64,000 bases of DNA. It comes from Clostridiales bacterium (GTDB lineage Bacteria; Bacillota_E; Sulfobacillia; Sulfobacillales; JAIMBI01). Both the position numbers and the translations under genes were made by a program. Numbering within the stretch: the stretch's first letter is position 1; the number at the start of each line of letters is the position of its first letter. Under the pieces are notes generated by a model, which had not been told where the DNA came from, made no database searches, and saw only the letters and a list, made by a program, of their open reading frames with translations. Location of the stretch: contig DAHVOH010000005.1 of NCBI GenBank assembly GCA_027318915.1, forward strand, positions 1 through 64,000, given 5' to 3'. Shown here piece after piece: positions 19,429 through 27,577 of the stretch.

Positions 19429-19508
19429 CTTGTTCACCCCCCGTCTAGCGTGACCCGCATCCGGGCGTTTGACGCATACCCCGGCGCGGCCATCCCGATA
19501 CTAGGGGC

Positions 19509-20573
19509 ATGAACGGAAGCCATTGGGGCAGAGAAATTCGCCGCCATCCGCTGCCCTGGGCCGTGGGCGCGGCGCTGGCGCTGGCGGTGGCCATCGTCTG
19601 GGTCGGCCGCTCCTGGTTTGGCCAGTCCACGCCGCTGGCCCGGTCGCACTTCCAGGTGATTGGCTTCTACGAGAACAAGACACCGGGCGCCCCCGCGCCC
19701 TCCTCGCGGAGTTCCTTCCTGCAGCACTGGCGATCGCTGACGACGGTGAGCCCGCGCTGGTTTTCCGTTCAGGCCGACGGGTCGGTGAGCGATCTTGGCT
19801 ACGACGCCAGTGTGGCGGCGTTTGCCCGGCGGCATCACATCGCCCTGGTGCCGCTGGTCACCAATCTGGGCAGCGCGATGCTGAGCACCGCCGCCCTCCG
19901 GCAGACGACGGCCGCCAATCTGCAGCGCATCGTGCGCCACGATCGCCTGGCCGGCGTCAACATCGACTTTGAGCTGCTGCCCGCGGCAGATCGCACGACC
20001 TTGAGCGACTTCGTCGCGGATCTCCGGCGGCGCTTGGGGCCCGATAAAATCATCGCCGTCTCGGTCTTCCCCTTGGTGGGGCTCCCGGCATCCATCAACG
20101 GGGCGGATGACTATGGCCTGTTGGCCCGATGGGCCAATTATCTGGTGATCATGGCCTACGACCACCATTACAGCGGCGGCCCGCCCGGAGCCGTGGCCCC
20201 CTACGGCTGGGTGGAGGCGAACGTGCGCCGCGCCCTCACCCTGGTCCCGGCCGACCATCTCGTCCTGGCCATCGGGATGTATGGATACGACTGGGTCAAC
20301 AACGGGGCGGCCGGTCCCGCCGCCACCGTAAGCGACACAGCGGCCCAAGCGTTGGCGCGCCAGCACGGCCTCACGCCCGTCTACGACCGGGCCACCTCGC
20401 AGAATCACTTCACCTATACCGCCGGCGGCGTCTCGCATGTGGTCTGGTACATGGGCGATCGCTCCGCCGCGGCCCGCGTCGCCTTGGCGCGGCAATACCA
20501 TCTGGCCGGGGTGGCGCTGTGGCGTCTCGGCGACGAGGACCCGCGCTTCTGGCGCAGCCTGTCCGGTCCCTAG
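19509..20573 (+). CDS. Glycoside hydrolase family 18 protein, spore/cortex type (YaaH-like)
   Basis: A 354-residue protein with an N-terminal membrane anchor or signal (residues ~17-34) and a GH18 barrel. The catalytic signature GVNIDFE (residues ~149-155, with Asp153 and Glu155) is intact. KIIAVSVFPL, NYLVIMAYDHH and WRLGDEDPRFW at the end are typical of YaaH/YdhD/CwlL-like N-acetylglucosaminidases that act on spore peptidoglycan. LysM repeats found in YaaH are absent. A GATACT box lies only 6 nt before the ATG and no Shine-Dalgarno is seen. Confidence 0.85.
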   Translation: MNGSHWGREIRRHPLPWAVGAALALAVAIVWVGRSWFGQSTPLARSHFQVIGFYENKTPGAPAPSSRSSFLQHWRSLTTVSPRWFSVQADGSVSDLGYDASVAAFARRHHIALVPLVTNLGSAMLSTAALRQTTAANLQRIVRHDRLAGVNIDFELLPAADRTTLSDFVADLRRRLGPDKIIAVSVFPLVGLPASINGADDYGLLARWANYLVIMAYDHHYSGGPPGAVAPYGWVEANVRRALTLVPADHLVLAIGMYGYDWVNNGAAGPAATVSDTAAQALARQHGLTPVYDRATSQNHFTYTAGGVSHVVWYMGDRSAAARVALARQYHLAGVALWRLGDEDPRFWRSLSGP

Positions 20574-20585
20574 CCGACCCGGCGG

Positions 20586-21167
20586 TCACGCCGCCGGACG
20601 GCGGCGTCGTCGCCAGAACCACAGGACCCATCCCAGCACGACGACGGCTCCGATGATCACCACCCAGGTTTCAAAATGCTCCGCCTGGCTCCAGTGGCGC
20701 TTGCCTTGAAAACCCAGCACCATGAACACCACGGTCCAGGGCAGGGCGCCGAGCAGGCTGTACCCGATGAACCGGCCCAGCGGCATGGCGGCGAAGCCGG
20801 CCGGCAGCGAGATATAGGTCCGGACTCCCGGCACGAGCCGTCCGAAAAATACGGCGCGGTCTCCGTGGCGCCGAAACCAGCGCTCGGCGCGCTCCAATTC
20901 ATGATGGCGCAGAATCGGCGTCAGCAGGGGACGTCCGCCCCAATACGCCACCGCGTACGAGGCGAGGGACCCGAGCAGGCCTCCGATCAGCGCCGCCAAC
21001 CCGGCCTCGACCCAGCTTGCGCGCCCCACCGCCACCAGATATCCGGCGAAGGGCAGAATGATCTCGCTGGGGATGGGGATGGCGGCGCTTTCCAGGAACA
21101 TCCCGATCAGCACCCCGCCCACACCCAATCCCACCAAGCTATCGGCCACCTGTGTCAAGAGATGCAT
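20586..21167 (-). CDS. DedA family membrane protein
   Basis: A 193-residue integral membrane protein of the DedA/VTT family, which includes undecaprenyl-phosphate and phospholipid flippases. The family marks are FLESAAIPIPSEIILPFAG near the N-terminus and FFGRLVPGVRTYISLPAGFA in the middle, with about five hydrophobic segments and a polybasic C-terminus (WRRRRRP). The ATG at 21167 is rather far (about 15 nt) from AAAGGAG, but no closer in-frame start exists. Convergent with the GH18 gene. Confidence 0.9.
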   Translation of the reverse strand: MHLLTQVADSLVGLGVGGVLIGMFLESAAIPIPSEIILPFAGYLVAVGRASWVEAGLAALIGGLLGSLASYAVAYWGGRPLLTPILRHHELERAERWFRRHGDRAVFFGRLVPGVRTYISLPAGFAAMPLGRFIGYSLLGALPWTVVFMVLGFQGKRHWSQAEHFETWVVIIGAVVVLGWVLWFWRRRRRPAA

Positions 21168-21327
21168 CGTCGGGGATGTCGACTCCTTTCCGAATCGGCT
21201 GGGCTCCGGGCGCCAAGCCGGGCGGCTCGGCGCGCTGCCCTCGCCGTGACTTGCGGGTCCACGGGGGATCGGACCGTCTCGGCCGCACGCGTCGCGCGCA
21301 CCGTCCCGGCGGGACCACCCTGACGAC

Positions 21328-22380
21328 TCAGGGCGCCGACCCCATCACAGCCTCAGCGAGCGCGCGGTATCCCGCCTCCATCCAGCGTCCCACCGCCCGC
21401 GTCGGCATGCCGGACCGCGCCTCGGCCCGAAAGGCGGCCAGCTGTTCCAGATCCAAAACCCCGGCGCTCAAGCCTTCTCCCACCGGGTGTTCACTTTCGG
21501 CGCGCACACCCGATCCATCCGCCGTCAGTTCCCGGGGGACGTACACCCCCGCCTTGCCGGTCAGTGTCAGCCCATACAGCGACCCGGTTCCGGCTCCGAC
21601 CACCGTCGGGAGGCCCGACTCCTGCGTACGGGCCCAAGCCCCCCGCCGGGCCTTCGCTTCGCGCCAGTCCGGGTCCGGATCGGCGATGGGGATGGCCATG
21701 AGCTCGACGCCTTGGGCGGCGGCCAGGCGAAAGGTCTCAAAGAACGAAGCGTCATGGCAGACGGCCACCCCCAGGGGCAACGTCACCCCCGGCACGCGGT
21801 GCCATTCGGTCCCCGGGTCCACGCCCCACCGCCGCTCCAAGGGTAGCGGATGGAGCTTGGGCTGTCGATGCACCAGACGGCCGTCGGGCCCGAAGACGAG
21901 CGCTTGATTGTGGAAGCGGCCCCGCACCGTGGCCAGCTGCGAGCCGGCCACAATGACGAGGCCATACAGCCGAGCCAGATACCCAAAGATGTCCCGATAC
22001 ACCGGGGCGACGGCATCGGCCCAAGCCCTGAGCCGCTCTCCCACCTCGGCGTCGCTCAACTGAGCGGCCGAAGGCGTTCCCACCCGCTCGGTGAGCAATC
22101 CCAGCAGCGGGGTGGCCATATCCTCGGGGAACACCACCAGCGCCGCGCCGAGGTGATGCGCCTCGTCCAGCACCGCCATCAGCCGGTCCACCCACGCGTC
22201 CAGCGCCCGAACCGGCTCCATGCGCCACTGGACACCGGCGACAACCAGCTGCCGCCGGCTCCAGGCCATCGGCTTTACATCCGTCGGCGACGGCAGTTTG
22301 AGGCGCCGGCGCTGCCAAGCCGCCAGTCCCGTCAGCAAAACACGCCCGACGGGCAATTGCCAGGCATCGTGCCCGCCCAT
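21328..22380 (-). CDS. Carbon-nitrogen hydrolase (nitrilase superfamily)
   Basis: A 350-residue C-N hydrolase. The Glu-Lys-Cys catalytic triad is present: Glu in LVVFPEDMA, Lys in HRQPKLHPLP and Cys in GVAVCHDASFFETFR. The N-terminal ~37 residues, rich in Arg and Leu, precede the usual start of the fold, so translation could also begin at a later ATG (MAWSRRQLVV). ATG 22380 has GGGAGG 6 nt upstream and directly follows the stop of the paralogue gene. The substrate (amide, nitrile or N-acyl) cannot be told. Several members act on wall or lipoprotein-related amides, but that is not shown here. Confidence 0.85.
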   Translation of the reverse strand: MGGHDAWQLPVGRVLLTGLAAWQRRRLKLPSPTDVKPMAWSRRQLVVAGVQWRMEPVRALDAWVDRLMAVLDEAHHLGAALVVFPEDMATPLLGLLTERVGTPSAAQLSDAEVGERLRAWADAVAPVYRDIFGYLARLYGLVIVAGSQLATVRGRFHNQALVFGPDGRLVHRQPKLHPLPLERRWGVDPGTEWHRVPGVTLPLGVAVCHDASFFETFRLAAAQGVELMAIPIADPDPDWREAKARRGAWARTQESGLPTVVGAGTGSLYGLTLTGKAGVYVPRELTADGSGVRAESEHPVGEGLSAGVLDLEQLAAFRAEARSGMPTRAVGRWMEAGYRALAEAVMGSAP

Positions 22381-22381
22381 G

Positions 22382-23020
22382 TCAGTCCTCCCACCACGGC
22401 TGTCGCAGATAGACAGCGGGATTGAGCTGGGCCAAAAGCGCGTCCCGCTCCACGAGCCGCCGCCGCTCGTTCCACGGCGGCGTCAGGCGCCACCAGGAAC
22501 CTTCCCCCACCGCCGCCAGCACGCCGCTTTCGTCGGGTGTGCTTTCGCACGGCACCACCAACCGCGGCGGAACGCCCGTCTCCACCCCCATCCATTGGTT
22601 CTGCTGCGCCAGAGCCCACAGCGGAGCATACGCGCTCCCCGTCAGCGGAAGACGAAAGCCCACCACCAGCTCGACGCCGGCGAGCCCGAGGGCTCGTCCC
22701 ACTTCCGGCATCCAGACCTCGGCGCCCAGCAGCACGCCGACCCGACGGCCGAGTATTTGATGGACCGTCAAGCGTCCGCTCGCCACGGAGCCGCGGTGGT
22801 GGCCGGCGACACGACCCTGCCGGTCCATCAGCAAGGCCTCCGGCTGCCCGTCCGTTCCGACCTGCGCCACCAGCGCGGGCCGGTCCATGCGGACGGTCCA
22901 AGCCGCCAACTGGGGCCGCGAGGGCCACCGATCCACGTCCACCACCATCAGTCCGCCGAAGGACGGGGCCTTCGCCGGCAACTCACGCCCGCCCCAGACG
23001 GCGATGTCGTCAAGCGGCAT
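22382..23020 (-). CDS. Nitrilase-superfamily paralogue lacking the catalytic cysteine
   Basis: A 212-residue protein upstream of and coupled to the C-N hydrolase gene. Its middle (RRVGVLLGAEVWMPEVGRAL, then GLAGVELVV) aligns with the nitrilase active-site segment normally reading GvxiCyDxrFPE. The Cys position is Gly/Ala here, and the Glu and Lys motifs of the N-terminal half are not recognisable. It is likely a non-catalytic or regulatory partner, or a decaying copy. ATG 23020 has GGGAG 7 nt upstream and overlaps the end of the carboxypeptidase gene. Confidence 0.65.
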   Translation of the reverse strand: MPLDDIAVWGGRELPAKAPSFGGLMVVDVDRWPSRPQLAAWTVRMDRPALVAQVGTDGQPEALLMDRQGRVAGHHRGSVASGRLTVHQILGRRVGVLLGAEVWMPEVGRALGLAGVELVVGFRLPLTGSAYAPLWALAQQNQWMGVETGVPPRLVVPCESTPDESGVLAAVGEGSWWRLTPPWNERRRLVERDALLAQLNPAVYLRQPWWED

Positions 23021-24188
23021 ACGGGCGCTCCCGCGTCCACCACGTGTACCCGAACCCGACTACCAGCGCCGCGGCGGGCCAGGCCGGATGCCACGGCCGG
23101 CGGGGCGCGGGCGGGGCCCAGGCCCTCAGCGCGCGCAGCGGCCGCGTGGCCAGCACCTGGCCGTAGGGTCCGATCACGCTGAGTTGGCCGACAATACTCC
23201 CGCGATGGCCCCGTTCCAACCCCGGCACCCAGTGGTAACGCAATCGAATGGTCCCTGACGGAAGGGGGCCTCCCCCCGCCGAGAGCAGCACAACGGGGCG
23301 GTTCACGGTCACGGGCACGTGGACCTTTCCCCAAGACGCCACGACCAACCGGCGGTGGGCCCGCACGACCGTCGTGGGCCGAAAGGTGGCAAATCCCCAG
23401 GAGAGCAGGGAAGCCGCGTCCGGCCAGAGCCCGGTCGGGGTGTCGTGCAGCAGGATCGCGATCAGAAACTGACCCCGGCGGGTGGCCGAAGCGGCCAGCG
23501 TTTCCCCGGCCTCGATGGTGTAGCCCAGCTTGATGCCGTTGGCGCCCGGGTAGCTGTAGAGCAGCTCGTTTTGGTTGTAGTACAGCCGCGGTCCCGGGTC
23601 CGGGGGCAGCGTGGCGAATCGCACCGAGACCAGGTGGCGAAAGATGGGGTTCTCCATGGCCCGACGCGCGATGATGGCCATGCCCAGGGCCGTGACCACG
23701 TGGTTGGGCAACGGCAGACCGGTCGGATTGGCGAAATGGATGCCCGGTGCGCCCCAGGCGCGCGCGGTTTGATTCATGAGGGCCACAAACGCCCGCTCGT
23801 GTCCCGAGACGGCCTGTGCCAGCGCCCAGGCGGCGTCGTTTCCGGATGTCAGCATCATCACCTGCGCCACCTGGGCCACCGGTAACACTTGACCCGGCCG
23901 GAGATAGGCGCTGGAGCCGGGTTGAGACGCCGCCTCGGCGCTGACGGTCAGCGTACCCCGCCAGGCGGGGGAATTGATGGCCAGGTACGCGGTCATAATC
24001 TTGGTGATGGAGGCCGGATACAGTTCCTCGAGCGGGTTGCGGGCGTACAGCACCTGGCCGGTGGTCCCGTCGATCAGCACCGCCGCAGTGGCTGACAGGG
24101 ACGGCGGAGCCGCCGCATAGGCGGGCGGCCGCCAAAAGACCAACACGGCCGCCATGACCAGGACGATGGCCACCACGCCTCGGCGCAT
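23010..24188 (-). CDS. D-alanyl-D-alanine carboxypeptidase with altered third motif
   Basis: A 392-residue S11-family protein with an N-terminal signal peptide (residues ~3-25) and a C-terminal hydrophobic segment before a charged tail. SxxK is S-I-T-K (LYPASITKIMTAYL) and SxN is S-G-N (MLTSGNDAAW). The third motif reads K-L-G (ANGIKLGYT) instead of K-T-G or K-S-G, which may weaken activity or beta-lactam binding. ATG 24188 follows GGGGGAGGTGG; the frame extends 54 codons upstream without support. First gene of a unit with the two nitrilase-like genes. Confidence 0.87.
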   Translation of the reverse strand: MRRGVVAIVLVMAAVLVFWRPPAYAAAPPSLSATAAVLIDGTTGQVLYARNPLEELYPASITKIMTAYLAINSPAWRGTLTVSAEAASQPGSSAYLRPGQVLPVAQVAQVMMLTSGNDAAWALAQAVSGHERAFVALMNQTARAWGAPGIHFANPTGLPLPNHVVTALGMAIIARRAMENPIFRHLVSVRFATLPPDPGPRLYYNQNELLYSYPGANGIKLGYTIEAGETLAASATRRGQFLIAILLHDTPTGLWPDAASLLSWGFATFRPTTVVRAHRRLVVASWGKVHVPVTVNRPVVLLSAGGGPLPSGTIRLRYHWVPGLERGHRGSIVGQLSVIGPYGQVLATRPLRALRAWAPPAPRRPWHPAWPAAALVVGFGYTWWTRERPYAA

Positions 24189-24266
24189 GTGACCATCCAC
24201 CTCCCCCGCGACGCTCTGTCGGCCTGTGCTTGTATTGTAGCAGAGAGGTTCCGGTGGCCCGTGCGC

Positions 24267-24272
24267 TATAAT
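24267..24272 (+). promoter_or_regulatory. -10 box TATAAT placed for a leaderless transcript
   Basis: A perfect TATAAT ends 10 nt before ATG 24283, and no Shine-Dalgarno lies between. Transcription would start at or within a few bases of the ATG. No strong -35 is seen. Confidence 0.5.
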
Positions 24273-24282
24273 CGAGCCATCT

Positions 24283-25086
24283 ATGGACGAGATGGACGCA
24301 ACCGGGGCGGCAGGGACCGCGGCGGGCCCCGCGCCGACGGAGGTTCTCAAGGTCGGCTCAACCAGCGTCAGTTTCCTGGCGGCGCACCGACTGTCTCAAC
24401 CGGTGCAGAACACCGCTACGGTGCTCCGCCTGCTGGAGGCTTCGGACCGAGTGGACCGACTGAATCGGTATCTGGACGCGCTGGCCGCCGCGCATGACGC
24501 GCCGGCCGGCCGGCGGCTCGCCGCTCTGGGCGAGGTGGGACGTCGCTATCCCGGGCTGGCCGAAGCCCTGCGGCAGCGCGGATGGCAGACCTGGACGCTG
24601 TCGGGTGAAGAGGAGGCCCGAGCCGCCTGGTGGGGCGAGCAGGCCTTTTGGCCGGTGCCCATTGCCGTGTTGGACGTGGGCGGCGGCAGCACCGAATTTG
24701 CCGGTCCACTCGCCAGCGTGAGCGTGCCCGTGGGCGCGGCTCGTCCCCCCAACGCCTCGACGCCCGCCCTGCCCGTTTTGGGGGCGTCAAAAATCATCGC
24801 CCTGGGCGGTTCGGCCCGGGCGCTGGCGGCTCTGCTGGGAAATCCTCTGACCCGGTCGGGGTTGGAGCATTGGGCGACGCCCGACCTGCCGGACGACGAC
24901 GAAACGTTGCGCGCCGCCGGCATCGACCCGGCGCGGCGGCCGCTCCTGGATGGCGGCGCGCATACGCTGCGCTGGGCACTGGAGGCTTTGCAGCAGCAGA
25001 CCGTCTTTGTGTCGGCGCGCGACTTGCGCTGGGGACTGTGGCTGGCCGCCCGACTGGGACGGAGCGGGGACCATCGGGATGGCTGA
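24283..25086 (+). CDS. Ppx/GppA phosphatase-like protein (short form)
   Basis: A 267-residue member of the ASKHA fold family of exopolyphosphatases and pppGpp phosphatases. The diagnostic parts are WTLSGEEEARAAWWGE followed by AVLDVGGGSTEF (phosphate-binding loop) and, near the end, VFVSARDLRWGLWL. Canonical Ppx/GppA are ~300 residues or longer; the N-terminal phosphate loop here is divergent (TEVLKVGSTSVSFL), so the substrate is uncertain. The ATG overlaps no ribosome binding site and appears leaderless. The 3' end overlaps mutS by 8 bp. Confidence 0.75.
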   Translation: MDEMDATGAAGTAAGPAPTEVLKVGSTSVSFLAAHRLSQPVQNTATVLRLLEASDRVDRLNRYLDALAAAHDAPAGRRLAALGEVGRRYPGLAEALRQRGWQTWTLSGEEEARAAWWGEQAFWPVPIAVLDVGGGSTEFAGPLASVSVPVGAARPPNASTPALPVLGASKIIALGGSARALAALLGNPLTRSGLEHWATPDLPDDDETLRAAGIDPARRPLLDGGAHTLRWALEALQQQTVFVSARDLRWGLWLAARLGRSGDHRDG

Positions 25087-27577
25087 GTCGTTGCCAACGC
25101 CGCTCATGGCGCAGTGGCACCGTCTCAAACAACAGGCTCCGGATGCTTGGCTGTTTTTCCGGCTGGGAGACTTTTACGAGTTGTTCGAGGAAGACGCCCG
25201 CGCCGCCGCACCGGTTTTGGACGTTCAGCTCACGAGCCGCGATGGGCAGACGCCCATGTGCGGCGTGCCGTTCCATGCCCTGGAGCAGTATCTGCAGCGG
25301 GCGGTGACGGCCGGCCACTCCGTGGCGGTGGCGGAACAGCTGGAGGACCCCCGTCAAGCGCGCGGACTGGTGGAGCGCGGCATCGTGCGTCACATCACGC
25401 CCGGAACCTTTGTGCCCGAAGAGGGCGATGGGGGCGGTCCGCTGATGGCGTTGATCCGCCGCCGCGACGCCTTTGGGCTGGCGGCGCTGTATCTGGCGGA
25501 AGGCCGCATGGCGATCATGGAGTACCATGGCCGCGACGCCGCCCGTCGCCTGGCGGCCGGTCTCGAGCAGCTCGCCCCGGCGGAGGGCCTGAGCGCCGAG
25601 GCAGAAGACCCCGCCCCCGTGACGCCGTGGCATGTGCGTCCGGACCTGTTTCCGAATCGGGATCCCATCCCCGAGATAGAGCGCCGCCTCGGCCCGGCGA
25701 TTCTGGCCCACGCGGGCGTGGGCCAACGACCCTTGGCCCTGGCCGCTTTGGTGGCCGGCCTCCGCTATGCCGAGGCGACCCAGGGGCGGTCCTTGACGCA
25801 TCTCCTCCGGATTCGGGTCCTGGCGCCCGAGGGCGTGTTTTGGACGTCGGCCCGCACCACCGCCCAGCTGGCCATCCTGCGTCCGGAAGGAGGCGACTTG
25901 TTCGGGCGGCTCAATCAGACGGTGACCCCCGTCGGAGCCCGCCGGCTCCGGGAGTGGACCGCCCAGCCGGTGACCGACCGCGAGATGCTGGACCGGCGGC
26001 TGGCGGCCGTGACGCACTGGCACCGGGAGAGCCTGGCCCGCGGACGCCTGCGTGACACGCTCCGACCGGTCGGCGACCCCGAACGGCGCCTCGCCCGCTT
26101 GGCTATGGGCCTGGCCCAACCGCGAGACCTGGCCCGCCTCGCGGCGGCCGTCGCGGCGGCCGGCCCATTGCGGGCCATGCTGGCCACCCAGCCCGGAGAG
26201 GCCCAGCCGCCCGCATCCCTTCCCGAGCTGGATCGCCTGGCCCACCAGCTGGATCGGGTGGAGCCGGACGCCGGACCCTCCTGGACGGAGGGTCACATCA
26301 TCCGGCCCGGCGTCGACGCCGCCTTGGACCGGCTGCGGGCGATGGCCCAAGACCAGCGGCAGGCGCTTTTGGAATGGGAGGCGGATCTGCGGGAGACCAC
26401 CGGGATCCGCGGTCTGAAAGTCGGACACCACCGCACCTTTGGCCTCTTTGTCGAGGTTCCCAACAGCCAGATCCATCAGGTGCCCCCGGCGTGGCGCCGC
26501 CGCCAGACCATGGTCTCGGCCGGCCGATTCACCCTGGACGCCCTTGAGACGTTCGCCGCCGCCATAGCGGCTGCCGAGGCCGATGCGCTCCAGCGGGAGG
26601 AGGAGATGGCGCGGGCCGTGCACGACGCCGTCCTGGCGGAGCTGCCGGCCCTGCGCCAGCTGGTCGACGCGGTCGCTTGGTTGGACGCCGTCCAGGGACT
26701 CGCCGAGGCGGCGGAGCGGTTTCACTGGGTCCGGCCCGGCTTCGTGGACGACCATGTCACCGCGCGCGGCCTCCGCCATCCCTTGGTGGAGCACACCGTC
26801 GACAGCTATGTCCCGAGTGATCTGAGCCTGGTCCTTCCCACCCGCATCGCACTCATCACCGGTCCCAACATGGGGGGCAAGTCCACGTTCATGCGCGCCG
26901 TCGCGCAAAACGCCTGGCTTGCCCAGATGGGCAGTTTTGTGGCGGCCGATGCCTGGGAACAGCCGCCGCTGCACGGGATCTACGCCCGCATCGGCGCGGA
27001 TGACGACTTGGCCCGCGGACAAAGCACGTTCATGGTGGAAATGGAGGAGATGGCGCAGATCCTGGACCAGGCCGACGGGCTCAGTCTGGTGCTGCTGGAC
27101 GAGTTGGGGCGCGGGACTTCCACGTTTGACGGGTTGGCGCTGGCCTGGGCCATTCTGGAGCATTTGGCCGCCGCGAATCCGCCGCCGTTTACCCTGTTTG
27201 CCACGCACTATCATGAATTGGTGCAACTGGTCGGCCCGGTGATTACCCCCCTGCGGACGGATGCGGTCGTGACCGCCGGACGCCTGCTGCTGCTGCACGA
27301 AGTGGTTCCCGGTTCCACCTCCGAGTCCTTCGGCGTCGAGGTGGCCGCCCAGGCGGGCATTCCCCGGTCGATACTGCTCCGAGCCGGACGACTCCTGCGC
27401 CAATGGGAGCGCGATGGCCGGCCGGAGCCGCTCCGGAGCGAAGACCAGGCGTGGCTCTTTGAGCCCGATCCGGTGGTGGAGGAGCTGCGGGCCGATCTGA
27501 AGCGGCTTCGGATCCCGGAGATGACACCGCTGGAAGCGCTCCGTTGGCTGGACGAGTGGCAAAGGAGACTCTCATGA
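25079..27577 (+). CDS. mutS: DNA mismatch repair protein MutS
   Basis: An 832-residue MutS. The N-terminal mismatch-binding motif is intact (RLGDFYELFEEDA, with the Phe-x-Glu that stacks on the mispair). Connector, lever and clamp domains follow, then the ATPase with Walker A GPNMGGKST (~595-603), Walker B LVLLDELGRGTSTFDG and the FATHYHEL segment. ATG 25079 overlaps the previous gene, and the final TGA overlaps the mutL ATG, so mutS and mutL are coupled. Length is normal for MutS1. Confidence 0.97.
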   Translation: MAESLPTPLMAQWHRLKQQAPDAWLFFRLGDFYELFEEDARAAAPVLDVQLTSRDGQTPMCGVPFHALEQYLQRAVTAGHSVAVAEQLEDPRQARGLVERGIVRHITPGTFVPEEGDGGGPLMALIRRRDAFGLAALYLAEGRMAIMEYHGRDAARRLAAGLEQLAPAEGLSAEAEDPAPVTPWHVRPDLFPNRDPIPEIERRLGPAILAHAGVGQRPLALAALVAGLRYAEATQGRSLTHLLRIRVLAPEGVFWTSARTTAQLAILRPEGGDLFGRLNQTVTPVGARRLREWTAQPVTDREMLDRRLAAVTHWHRESLARGRLRDTLRPVGDPERRLARLAMGLAQPRDLARLAAAVAAAGPLRAMLATQPGEAQPPASLPELDRLAHQLDRVEPDAGPSWTEGHIIRPGVDAALDRLRAMAQDQRQALLEWEADLRETTGIRGLKVGHHRTFGLFVEVPNSQIHQVPPAWRRRQTMVSAGRFTLDALETFAAAIAAAEADALQREEEMARAVHDAVLAELPALRQLVDAVAWLDAVQGLAEAAERFHWVRPGFVDDHVTARGLRHPLVEHTVDSYVPSDLSLVLPTRIALITGPNMGGKSTFMRAVAQNAWLAQMGSFVAADAWEQPPLHGIYARIGADDDLARGQSTFMVEMEEMAQILDQADGLSLVLLDELGRGTSTFDGLALAWAILEHLAAANPPPFTLFATHYHELVQLVGPVITPLRTDAVVTAGRLLLLHEVVPGSTSESFGVEVAAQAGIPRSILLRAGRLLRQWERDGRPEPLRSEDQAWLFEPDPVVEELRADLKRLRIPEMTPLEALRWLDEWQRRLS

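Noticed and set aside
24794..27562. A 922-codon open frame opposite mutS, and similar long frames opposite mutL, asnS and others
   Set aside because: They mirror real genes in a high-GC genome where stop codons are rare, show low-complexity composition, and have no start signals.
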